Shown here: piece by piece, positions 23,736-33,200 of the stretch
Position numbering within the stretch: the first letter of the stretch is position 1
Layout: the number at the start of each line of letters is the position of its first letter
NCBI GenBank assembly: GCA_900545915.1
Contig: URAV01000036.1
Span: 1 to 35,266 of the forward strand
Direction: 5' to 3'
From: an uncultured Porphyromonadaceae bacterium
Lineage (GTDB): Bacteria; Bacteroidota; Bacteroidia; Bacteroidales; Coprobacteraceae
DNA length: 35,266 bases
Position numbers and translations under genes: made by a program
The notes under the pieces: model-generated
The model's database searches: none
What the model saw: the letters and a program-made list of their open reading frames with translations, nothing else
Told to the model about the DNA's origin: nothing

Positions 23736-25700
23736 ATGATTCTAAAAAAAATATCTTTCTTACTTTTCATTTTTCTTATCGGATATTTATCATTATATGC
23801 CGATAACTTCCCGCAAAAATCGATAGACGGTAAAGGATTCTACTTATATAAAGTAAATCGTGCAGAAGGGTTTTATTCTATTTGCAAAAAATTCGATGTC
23901 TCTAAAGAGGAAATCATACAATTTAATCCGTCGGCTAAATACGGTTTAAAAAGCGGACAAGAATTATTGATTCCGATTAAAGGAGTAAAAACGGTAATTC
24001 CGGAAGCAGAACCGTCTTATTTCGTTCATACCGTATCTGCAGGAGAAACACTATATGCGATATCTCGTATGTACCATATCAGTACAGACTCCATAGTAGC
24101 TTTAAACCCGGGATCGGAAAAGGGAATACGAATAGGAACAAAATTAAAGATTCCTCAAATTAACTCGAATACATCGTCCGATTTTTCAATGCCCAATAAT
24201 ACTCGAAACCAATATATTTTTCACACGATTGCTCCTAAGGAGACATTATTTTCCGTTTCCCGAAAATATGGCATTTCTGTAGAATCCGTATTAAAACAAA
24301 ATCCCGGTCTATCGCCTTCGAATTTCGCAATCGGGAAAGTAATACGAATTATTCCTGAACAAAATAATGAAAGGGTTCAAAAAAACAATACTCCTAAAAC
24401 TTTTTTATACACAGTAAAGAAAAAAGAGACCTTATATAGTATCGCCCAACAATTTGACATTACAATAGACGATATCAGAGCTTGTAATCCGGGAATCGGA
24501 GAGATCAAAAAAAACGATACGATAAATATTCCGGTAAAAGAATCTCCGACCGATATTTCTCAAGCCTCGACTCACGAAGATATTAATCAAATATACAATG
24601 ATCTTTATTCAATAGAAAAAGACGGGAAAGTCAACGTTGCCGTCTTACTTCCCTTTATGCTTTCTCAAAAAGAAGATGCCAGATCTGCCCTTTATCTTGA
24701 ATATTATCAGGGATTTCTTTTGGCTGTGGACAGCCTGAAAAAGCAGGGGACATCCATTAATGTATATGCTTATGACACAGAGGGGAAAAGTTCTACTCTC
24801 GACAATATTTTATCAAAACCCGAAATGAAATCGATGGATCTGATTATCGGGCCTGCCGATAATAACCTGATACAGAAAACGGCAGAATTTGCACTTAGGA
24901 ACAATATTAACATGGTAAATGCATTTTCTTTGAAAAACGACGAAGCAAATCACAATACTCATGTTCTGCAAACTAATATACCGCACTCTTATCTATATGC
25001 TGAAGCTGCAACCGAATTGGTACGCCAATTTGGAAACAAGCAAGTCATATTTTTACTTGATGATAACAATGCGGATGAAAAGAAAGATTTCATCAACTCT
25101 GTAAAAGCGGAATTGCGACATAAAAATATTCAATTCAAAGATTTTCATATCGCTTCAGATCCTGAACTTACAATGCTGAACAGCTCCTTACCGGAAAATT
25201 CGGACATTCTGGTGATCAGCAATTCTTCTACAAAAAATTCTGTCGGAAAAATCATTGCGCCTTTAACCAAATTAAAAGATGATCGCACCGACCTTTCTAT
25301 TACACTGTTCGGATATCCCGAATGGCAAACATATACAAAAGAGTATCTGAATAATTTTCATAAACTAAATACGGTTATATTTACTCGATTTTACACAAAT
25401 CCGACAGACTATGATTGGAAAGAATTCCAAAAAAAATTTTATTTCTGGTATAATAAAGACATGATCAATGCCAATCCCAAATACGGACTATTAGGGTTTG
25501 ATACAGGTATGTATTTTCTGAATGCATTAAAACAATACGGGAAAAATTTTGAAAACCACCTTAATCAAATAGAATCGTCAAGTATACAAACCGACTTTAA
25601 ATTCCAAAGGATCAATAACTGGAGCGGATTTATAAACAAGAGTTTTTATTTCGTCTATTTTAAGCCTTCATACATCATCGAAAAACGGGTAATAAGATAA
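23736..25700 (+). CDS. LysM-repeat protein with periplasmic-binding (PBP1-like) domain
   Basis: A 654-residue exported protein with a signal peptide (MILKKISFLLFIFLIGYLSL). Four LysM peptidoglycan-binding modules follow: ~35-83, ~94-140 (HTVSAGETLYAISRMYHIST), ~159-207 and ~223-269 (YTVKKKETLYSIAQQFDIT). The C-terminal half (~290-640) resembles the type 1 periplasmic-binding fold: VNVAVLLPFMLSQKED, YQGFLLAVDSLKKQG, MDLIIGPADNNLIQ. The fusion suggests a cell-wall-bound sensor or scaffold, formally reminiscent of LpoA, which also has a PBP1-like domain; this comparison is an inference. The beta-barrel gene starts 4 nt later, so the two are probably coupled. Confidence 0.9.
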   Translation: MILKKISFLLFIFLIGYLSLYADNFPQKSIDGKGFYLYKVNRAEGFYSICKKFDVSKEEIIQFNPSAKYGLKSGQELLIPIKGVKTVIPEAEPSYFVHTVSAGETLYAISRMYHISTDSIVALNPGSEKGIRIGTKLKIPQINSNTSSDFSMPNNTRNQYIFHTIAPKETLFSVSRKYGISVESVLKQNPGLSPSNFAIGKVIRIIPEQNNERVQKNNTPKTFLYTVKKKETLYSIAQQFDITIDDIRACNPGIGEIKKNDTINIPVKESPTDISQASTHEDINQIYNDLYSIEKDGKVNVAVLLPFMLSQKEDARSALYLEYYQGFLLAVDSLKKQGTSINVYAYDTEGKSSTLDNILSKPEMKSMDLIIGPADNNLIQKTAEFALRNNINMVNAFSLKNDEANHNTHVLQTNIPHSYLYAEAATELVRQFGNKQVIFLLDDNNADEKKDFINSVKAELRHKNIQFKDFHIASDPELTMLNSSLPENSDILVISNSSTKNSVGKIIAPLTKLKDDRTDLSITLFGYPEWQTYTKEYLNNFHKLNTVIFTRFYTNPTDYDWKEFQKKFYFWYNKDMINANPKYGLLGFDTGMYFLNALKQYGKNFENHLNQIESSSIQTDFKFQRINNWSGFINKSFYFVYFKPSYIIEKRVIR

Positions 25701-25704
25701 AAGC

Positions 25705-26376
25705 ATGAAAAAGATCATTATAAGCAGTTTTATTTTGCTTTTTTGTATCGCCACGATTTCGGCACAAAGAAATTATAAACGAGAATTTGCTGTCGGCGGA
25801 AAATTCGGGACTACTTTTTCTCGAGTAACTCTTCGTCCGAGTGTGCGGCAAAATTATGAAATGGGCTATATGGGAGGAATATCTGCACGATATATCGAAG
25901 AAAAATACTTCGGTTTTATTGTCGAACTAAATTTTACACAGCATGGGTGGAAAGAAAATTTCAGCGATGAAGGAGATTATAGTTATAGCCGAAAATTAAA
26001 TTATATAGAACTGCCATTCATGACTCATATCTTTTTTGGGAACAGAGTTTTTCGCGGATTTGTAAACTTAGGACCGCAAGTGGGCTTCCTTATATCGGAT
26101 AAAGAAATAAGCAGTTTCAATTTGAAAGAACTTCCTCAATTTTCTCAAACATGGGAATCTACACAATACAACATGCCCATTGCACATAAATTTGATTATG
26201 GTATTTGCGGAGGAGCCGGGATCGAGATCAAAGCCAAGAAAAACAGTTTCATACTCGAAGGGCGATACTATTTCGGGTTAGGAGACTTTTTCAAAAATCG
26301 TAAAGTCGATTATTTCTCAGCATCATCTAATCAGACTATTTCCGTCGCATTGTCATATATGTTCAACTTGAAATAA
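25705..26376 (+). CDS. PorT-like outer membrane beta-barrel protein
   Basis: A 223-residue protein with a signal peptide (MKKIIISSFILLFCIATISA, cleavage before QRN) and repeated amphipathic strands of the OMP_b-brl_2 / PorT type: FAVGGKFGTTFSRVTLRP, MGYMGGISARYIEEKYFGFI, LNYIELPFMTHIFFGN, and a final aromatic-ending strand SVALSYMFNLK. PorT is a component of the type IX system in Porphyromonas, but the family is broad, so orthology is not claimed. It begins 4 nt after the LysM-PBP1 gene and is followed 23 bp later by the acetyltransferase gene. Confidence 0.88.
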   Translation: MKKIIISSFILLFCIATISAQRNYKREFAVGGKFGTTFSRVTLRPSVRQNYEMGYMGGISARYIEEKYFGFIVELNFTQHGWKENFSDEGDYSYSRKLNYIELPFMTHIFFGNRVFRGFVNLGPQVGFLISDKEISSFNLKELPQFSQTWESTQYNMPIAHKFDYGICGGAGIEIKAKKNSFILEGRYYFGLGDFFKNRKVDYFSASSNQTISVALSYMFNLK

Positions 26377-26399
26377 TCGTAATTGTCTTTTGTTTCCTA

Positions 26400-26921
26400 A
26401 TGAATAGTATCATCATAAATAATCAATCGCATATATCCTATTCTGAATTTAAAAGCTTATATTCAACCAGTTTCCCAATTTTCGAACAGAGAACTGAAGA
26501 ACAACAAAAGATCGCTTTTTTACATCCTCAGTACCATCTAATTGCTTACGCCGAAGAAAACAAATTTATCGGCTTCATTTCTTACTGGGAATTTCCTGCC
26601 TACATATACATCGAACATTTTGCCGTGAACCAATCATTAAGAGGGAACGGAATAGGCAGCAACCTTTTGAACAAGTTTATTGGGGGACATTCCAAAATCA
26701 TCATACTGGAAATCGATCCCATTACAGACAAGATTTCTGCTGCACGACTAAGATTTTATCAAAAATGCGGATTCTACTCTAACGACTACCATCATATTCA
26801 CCCGGCATACAGAAAAGAATTTGAAGGACATTCTTTAATAGTTTTATCAACAAAAAGAAAGATAACAAAAAACGAATACGATCTATTTAACAATGATCTG
26901 AAAACTGTAATAATGAAATAG
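26400..26921 (+). CDS. GNAT family N-acetyltransferase
   Basis: A 173-residue protein with the acetyl-CoA-binding motif SLRGNGIGSNLL (pyrophosphate loop ~81-86) after the strand IYIEHFAVNQ. Motif B is represented by SAARLRFYQKCGFYSND. The substrate cannot be predicted. It is the last gene of the operon led by the LysM-PBP1 gene, 23 bp after the beta-barrel gene. Cytoplasmic, with no signal peptide. Confidence 0.9.
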   Translation: MNSIIINNQSHISYSEFKSLYSTSFPIFEQRTEEQQKIAFLHPQYHLIAYAEENKFIGFISYWEFPAYIYIEHFAVNQSLRGNGIGSNLLNKFIGGHSKIIILEIDPITDKISAARLRFYQKCGFYSNDYHHIHPAYRKEFEGHSLIVLSTKRKITKNEYDLFNNDLKTVIMK

Positions 26922-27045
26922 TAATTTTTTGAAGTAAAAGTAAAACGCATTATTACAAAATAGCAATAAGTAGTGTTCTCTTCTAATAACTATAAATTCG
27001 GTACGATCTCATAATCGATAATTCTAATTACAAAAGTAAACACAA

Positions 27046-27076
27046 GAGAGACTATCTCGTTTTAAGATAGTCTCTC
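27046..27076 (-). terminator. Terminator of gltB-gltD-asnB
   Basis: GAGAGACTATCT pairs with AGATAGTCTCTC (12 bp) around 7 nt. On the minus strand TTGTGTTT follows. It lies 30 bp past the asnB stop and could also stop the opposite operon. Confidence 0.7.
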
Positions 27077-27105
27077 AACACATCAACCATAAATATTGAA
27101 AAAGA

Positions 27106-28773
27106 TCAATAACTATCGGCGTGAACTCCTTTTACTGCACGACCGGAAGGTTCGTTCAAATTTCTAAATGCCTCGTCCCAGGCCAATGCTTCAGCCGTAC
27201 TACAAGCAACAGATGGAACGGACGGAACTGTTAACGCAGCACTCCTACTCGGAAACAGCTCTTCAAATACCGATCGATAATAATATTCTTCTTTATTCAT
27301 CGGTGTTTGTTCAGGAAATCTTTCGGCTGCACGAGCCATTTCTTCATCTGAAACTAAATCTGACGTCAATTGTTTCAACGAATCGATCCAACTATATCCG
27401 ACGCCATCCGAGAATTGCTCTTTCTGCCTCCATACAACCTCATCCGGCAACATATCGGAAAAGGCTTCCCGCAAGATTTTCTTTTCAATAACTTTTCCGG
27501 GTGACATTTTAGCTTCGGGATTTAATCTCATGGCAACATCAAGAAACTCTTTATCAAGGAAAGGCACACGCCCCTCAACTCCCCAAGCCGATAAGGATTT
27601 ATTAGCGCGCAAACAATCATATAAATACAATTTACCGATTTTTCGTACAGTTTCTTCGTGAAACGCTTTTGCATCCGGTGCTTTATGGAAATAGAGATAC
27701 CCCCCGAATACTTCGTCTGCCCCTTCTCCGGACAATACCATCTTAATCCCCATTGACTTGATAACTCGAGCTAAAAGATACATCGGTGTCGAAGCTCTTA
27801 CCGTAGTCACATCATAAGTTTCGATATAATAAATAACATTCCGTATAGCATCTAATCCTTCTTGCACCGTATAATTGATTTCATGGTGAACCGTCCCGAT
27901 ATAGTCCGCGACTTTTTTAGCGGCCTTCAGATCCGGAGCTCCTTTCAAACCTACAGCGAAAGAGTGCAGTTGCGGCCACCATGCATCTGTCTTACTATCA
28001 TTCTCTATCCGTTTTGCCGCATATTTTTTCGCAATAGCCGAAATGATAGAAGAATCTAATCCTCCGGACAATAAAACTCCATAAGGAACATCACTCATCA
28101 ACTGCCGTTGTACAGCAGCTTCTAAAGCCGTCTTTAAATCAGAGATATCGGCCGGATTGTTTTTTACAGCATCATACTCCATCCAGTCCCGAACGTACCA
28201 ACGCACCTGTTTTTTTTCTTTACTGTAATAATAATGTCCCGGCAAAAAAGGTTCATAATGAGCTGCATATCCTTCCAATGCTTTCAATTCTGAAGCTACC
28301 ATAATATGTCCGGCATCATCTGTGCCTATATAGAGAGGAATAACCCCTATCGGATCACGGGCAACCAGATATTCATCTTTTTCCTCATCATATAACACAA
28401 AAGCAAATATCCCGTTCAGATCCTCAAGAAAATGAATTCCTTTTTTCCGATACAAAACAAGTATCACCTCACAATCGGAACCCGTCTGAAATTCATACTC
28501 ACCTTTTAACTGTTCACGAATCGCCAAATGATTGTAAATTTCACCATTCACCGTCAAAATGACTTTTCCGTCTTTACTTTTAAGCGGTTGTCCTCCTGAC
28601 TGAGGATCTACGATCGAAAGCCTCTCATGTGCAAGAATCGCTTTCTTTCCGGTATAAATGCCAGACCAATCCGGACCACGATGTCGTAATTTGTCGGACA
28701 TTTTCAAAACCTGAGAACGTAATTCAGTTACATCTCCGGAATCTATATCTAATACTGCTACTATTCCACACAT
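27106..28773 (-). CDS. asnB: Asparagine synthase B (glutamine-hydrolysing)
   Basis: A 555-residue enzyme making asparagine from aspartate, glutamine and ATP; length matches E. coli AsnB. The N-terminal class II amidotransferase starts MCGIVAVL, so Cys2 becomes the nucleophile, with LRHRGPDWSGI and NGEIYNH. The synthetase domain has the PP-loop LLSGGLDSSIISAI and VLSGEGADEVFGGYLYFH. The C-terminal tail ends in a polar segment. The start is fixed by the Met-Cys rule. It follows gltD by 20 bp, so asparagine synthesis is co-transcribed with glutamate synthase. Confidence 0.98.
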   Translation of the reverse strand: MCGIVAVLDIDSGDVTELRSQVLKMSDKLRHRGPDWSGIYTGKKAILAHERLSIVDPQSGGQPLKSKDGKVILTVNGEIYNHLAIREQLKGEYEFQTGSDCEVILVLYRKKGIHFLEDLNGIFAFVLYDEEKDEYLVARDPIGVIPLYIGTDDAGHIMVASELKALEGYAAHYEPFLPGHYYYSKEKKQVRWYVRDWMEYDAVKNNPADISDLKTALEAAVQRQLMSDVPYGVLLSGGLDSSIISAIAKKYAAKRIENDSKTDAWWPQLHSFAVGLKGAPDLKAAKKVADYIGTVHHEINYTVQEGLDAIRNVIYYIETYDVTTVRASTPMYLLARVIKSMGIKMVLSGEGADEVFGGYLYFHKAPDAKAFHEETVRKIGKLYLYDCLRANKSLSAWGVEGRVPFLDKEFLDVAMRLNPEAKMSPGKVIEKKILREAFSDMLPDEVVWRQKEQFSDGVGYSWIDSLKQLTSDLVSDEEMARAAERFPEQTPMNKEEYYYRSVFEELFPSRSAALTVPSVPSVACSTAEALAWDEAFRNLNEPSGRAVKGVHADSY

Positions 28774-28793
28774 AATTATTTATTGTTATTTGA

Positions 28794-30209
28794 TTATCCT
28801 AAATACCGATCTATGGCTTCAGCTGTCTTCTTTCCAGCAGCCATCGCCTTTACTACCAAACTCGCTCCGGTAGTCGCATCACCGCAAGCAAAAACCTTAT
28901 CTACACTGCTTTTCTGCAAAGAATCGACAGCAATATTTTTCCGAGCATCCACAGCAAGTCCTAATTCAGAAACAATTCCCTCCAACGCAGGGTGTACAAA
29001 ACCCATCGCCAAAAATACCAAATCGGCATCAATGACCTCTTTTTTGCCTGTCGGAAGCATCTGCATACGACCATTTTCATCCCGTGTCCAAGACACTTCT
29101 TCTACCTCTACGGCTTTTAGCTTGTTCTTTTCACCGATAAATCTGATGGCATTCAATAGCCAACGCCGTTCACATCCTTCTTCATGCGAACTACTTGTTT
29201 TCAGCACCATAGGATACATAGGCCAAGGTGTTGCCGGATTATCATGTACCGGAGGTTTCGGCATAATTTCTATTTGCGTTATCTTCGCAGCTCCATGACG
29301 ATTGCATGTGCCGACACAATCCGAACCGGTATCCCCTCCTCCTATGACCAATACTTTTTTCCCTTTAGCCGAAATCAAGTCTTTGGATTGCGGGATAATA
29401 CCTTCTAATACCCGATTCTGCTGCCCAAGTAATTCCAGAGCAAAATATATACCTTTCAGATCTCGTCCCTCAATCGGTAGATCTCTCGGGACTTCCGCAC
29501 CGATTGCGATACACACGGCATCGTACTTTTCGATCAAATCTTTCACCGGAATGTCTTTCCCTATTTCCGTATTCAAGACAAAATCGATTCCTTCTTCCCT
29601 CATCAGGCGAATACGGCGATCTATTACGACCTTACTCAATTTAAAGTTCGGAATACCGAAACGAAGTAAACCTCCCGGTAACTCATGTTTTTCATATACG
29701 GTAACTTCATACCCTTTATGATTCAACCGATTCGCAACGGTAAGTCCTGCAGGACCCGAACCTACCACAGCTACTTTTTTCCCGTTACGTCTCGGAGAGA
29801 CAGGTTTTACATATCCCTCCCTAAAAGCAGCTTCCATAATAGAAGCCTCGTTTTCCCGGATCGTGACAGGCTCGTCTGCACTTAATTTCAACACACAGCT
29901 TTTTTCACATAATGCGGGACAGATGCGCCCTGTAAATTCCGGAAAATCACAAGTTTCCGCCAATATCATATAGGCCTCCCGCCATTTTCCCCTATAAAGC
30001 AAGTCCTGCCATTCGGGTTGTTTATTCCCGACAGGGCAAGCCCAATGGCAAAACGGAACACCGCAATCCATGCAACGAGATGCCTGATTTTTCCGATCAG
30101 CGCTATTTAATGTTTGTTCCACTTCACTAAAATCTTCGATACGATCATGTACCGGACGATATCCGGCTTCTTGCCGGTGTATAGTAAGAAATGCTTTCGG
30201 ATTTCCCAT
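28794..30209 (-). CDS. gltD: Glutamate synthase small subunit
   Basis: A 471-residue flavoprotein that passes electrons from NAD(P)H to the large subunit. N-terminal cysteine clusters (CMDCGVPFCHWACPVGN, then GRICPALCEKSCVL) bind [4Fe-4S]. FAD binds at KVAVVGSGPAGLTVANRL and NAD(P)H at KVLVIGGGDTGSDCVG. A second FAD contact lies near KVFACGDATTGASLVV. Full length. It sits between gltB (61 bp upstream) and asnB. Confidence 0.97.
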   Translation of the reverse strand: MGNPKAFLTIHRQEAGYRPVHDRIEDFSEVEQTLNSADRKNQASRCMDCGVPFCHWACPVGNKQPEWQDLLYRGKWREAYMILAETCDFPEFTGRICPALCEKSCVLKLSADEPVTIRENEASIMEAAFREGYVKPVSPRRNGKKVAVVGSGPAGLTVANRLNHKGYEVTVYEKHELPGGLLRFGIPNFKLSKVVIDRRIRLMREEGIDFVLNTEIGKDIPVKDLIEKYDAVCIAIGAEVPRDLPIEGRDLKGIYFALELLGQQNRVLEGIIPQSKDLISAKGKKVLVIGGGDTGSDCVGTCNRHGAAKITQIEIMPKPPVHDNPATPWPMYPMVLKTSSSHEEGCERRWLLNAIRFIGEKNKLKAVEVEEVSWTRDENGRMQMLPTGKKEVIDADLVFLAMGFVHPALEGIVSELGLAVDARKNIAVDSLQKSSVDKVFACGDATTGASLVVKAMAAGKKTAEAIDRYLG

Positions 30210-30270
30210 TATATCGATTTTTTAACAATTTATCTAATAAACAACTAAAAATTAAAACACCGAAAGAGTA

Positions 30271-33200
30271 TCAATAATCTCTTTGCATGTCAGCGATCTT
30301 CTGCTGCAACTTGCGCATCTGCTCTTCCTGTAAGACTTTCTTATATTCAATAGGAACTACCTGAATAAATTGATCTACATATTTATCCCACTCGTCAAGC
30401 ATGACTTTAGCCAATTTACTCCCCGTATAATAATAATGCATGCGGATCAGTTCGTGTAGTTCTTTCCGATAACAACTTTCTTCGATCAAAGAGAGCTCTA
30501 CCATCTCCATATTACAGAAATAATCGAAATCATTATTTCTATTCCAAACATAAGCGACTCCGCCACTCATTCCTGCAGCAAAATTTCGTCCGGTAGTACC
30601 CAAAACAACGACTCTTCCTCCGGTCATATACTCACAACAGTGATCGCCTACCCCTTCAACAACCGCTATCGCGCCAGAATTACGAACCGCGAAACGTTCT
30701 CCGACACGTCCATTAATAAACACCTCTCCCGATGTAGCTCCGTAAAGTAAGGTATTTCCAGCAATTGTATTCTCTTCAGCGACAAATGTAGAACGTATCG
30801 GAGGCATCAGGCTGATGCGGCCTCCGCTCAACCCTTTCCCAAGATAGTCATTCGCTTCACCCTCGAGCTTGAAATGAACTCCATTTACCAAAAAAGCACC
30901 GAAACTTTGTCCTGCAGAACCTTTAAATTTTACGTTCAACGTATGTTCCGGTAAACCTTCTCCTCCATATAAAGAAACAATATGTCCCGACAACATAGCT
31001 CCTACAGAACGATCGGTATTGGCAATCGTATAGTCTAAAGATATTTCTTTCCGAGATTCGATTGCCGCTGCGGCTTGTTGAATTATCTCCCTATCCTTTA
31101 CATGATCGATATGATGATCTTGACTTTTTATCTGCCGGATTGCCGTCATTGCAGCTTGTTCCGGGAAATAAGTCAATCGTGAAAAATCGAGCAGGTCATA
31201 TTTTGGGTTACTACGTATATCTTTTCTTTCCAACAAATCGGCACGTCCGATAATTTCATCTAAACTTGTAAATCCCATTTCTGCAAGATATTCCCGAACT
31301 TCTTCTGCAAGGAACGTAAAGAAATTCACCAAATATTCATGACGCCCGTGAAAACGTTTGCGTAACTCTTCATCTTGTGTAGCTACTCCTACCGGACATG
31401 TATTCATGTGACACTTGCGCATCATAACACACCCGAGAACAATCAAAGCTGAAGTTGCAAAGCCAAACTCTTCCGCTCCGAGAAGAGCCATTAAGACAAT
31501 ATCCCTTCCGGTTTTCAATTGTCCGTCGGTTTGTAACCTCACCTGTCCGCGAAGTCCGTTCAATACAAGCGTTTGCTGAGTCTCGCTTAACCCGATCTCA
31601 GGGGGCATACCGGCATATCTGATAGAACTGGCAGGACTAGCTCCCGTTCCTCCTTCAGCACCTGAAATAATAATTCGATCGGCTTTGGCTTTAGCAACTC
31701 CGGCAGCAATTGTTCCGACACCACTCTCTGAAACTAACTTAACGCTTATCTCAGCTTTGGGATTTACGTTTTTCAGGTCGAATATAAGCTGAGCCAAATC
31801 CTCAATCGAATAAATATCATGGTGCGGTGGCGGAGAAATAAGGGAAATACCGGGAATGGAATGACGCGTCCTTGCAATGACTTCGTTCACTTTATAACCA
31901 GGCAATTGTCCGCCTTCTCCGGGCTTAGCCCCTTGTGCTACTTTTATTTGTATTTCATCGGCATTCACCAAATATTCTGTCGTAACACCGAAACGTCCGG
32001 AAGCGACCTGTTTTATTGCCGAACGCATGGAAAGTCCGTTTTCCAAAGGAACGAAACGAACAGGGTCTTCTCCTCCTTCTCCCGTATTACTACGTCCGCC
32101 AATCTTATTCATTGCCAAAGCTATCGTCTCATGAGCTTCTTTACTGATAGACCCGAAACTCATTGCACCTGTAACGAAACGCCTCATAATATGCGAAGCG
32201 GGTTCTACATCTTCGATAGGAATAGGATTTTTTTTGAATGTCAGAAAATCGCGTAAAAATACGGGATCTTCCTTTTCATCAACACTATGTGTATATTCCT
32301 TAAACTTCTTATAACTACCTAAACGTGTAGCTAATTGCAAAGTAGATATCGTTTCCGGATTCCATGCATGCTTTTCTCCGTCTTTGCGATATGAATAAAT
32401 CCCTCGATTCGGCAAGAAAGTTTCTACTTCCTCTCCGAAAGCATCCCAATGAAACGCCGCCACGTCAGAAGCTATCTCATCTAAACGAATGCCTCCTATC
32501 GGTGTAGCTGTAGAACCGAAATAGCTCTTGCTCAACTCAGCAGATAAACCTACCGCTTCGAATATTTTAGCTCCCCGGTAACTTCGGATCGTAGAAATAC
32601 CCATCTTGCTCATCACTTTGAAAAGACCTTTACATATAGCTTTTACATAATTCTTTTCTGCCGTTTCATAATTTAACTGTATCTCTTGTTTTCGAACCAA
32701 TTCATCCAACACGGCAAAAGCCATATAAGGGTTAATGGCACTCGCTCCATATCCCAACAATAAAGCCGCATGCATAACTTCTCTCATTTCTCCGGTCTCG
32801 ACAATCAATGCCGTCTGAACACGCTTCTGTACAGAAATCAAATGATGATGTACCGCCGAAAGAGCCAATAATGAAGGTATAGGCGCATGTACTCTATCAA
32901 CATTTTTGTCACTCAATACAATATAATTTACCCCGTCATCGACTGCTTGTTCGGCATTCTTGCACAAATGATCAAGGGCATCACGCATGCCGTCCTTTCC
33001 TTTAGCTACCTCATAGAGCATAGGCAACTTTATCGTATTGAACCCTTTGTAACGAATATTACACAGGATATCCAACTGAGTATTGCTCAATATGGGATAA
33101 TTAAGCTTTACCATTTTACAGTGCGACTCGCTCGGAACAAGAATATTGTTACCGACAGCTCCGATATATTCTGTCAGGCTCATAACCAGCTCTTCCCTTA

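Noticed and set aside
26922..27045. Additional small gene or regulatory RNA between the GNAT gene and asnB
   Set aside because: Only AT-rich spacer with a chance TACTTTTG on the minus strand; nothing downstream for it to drive.
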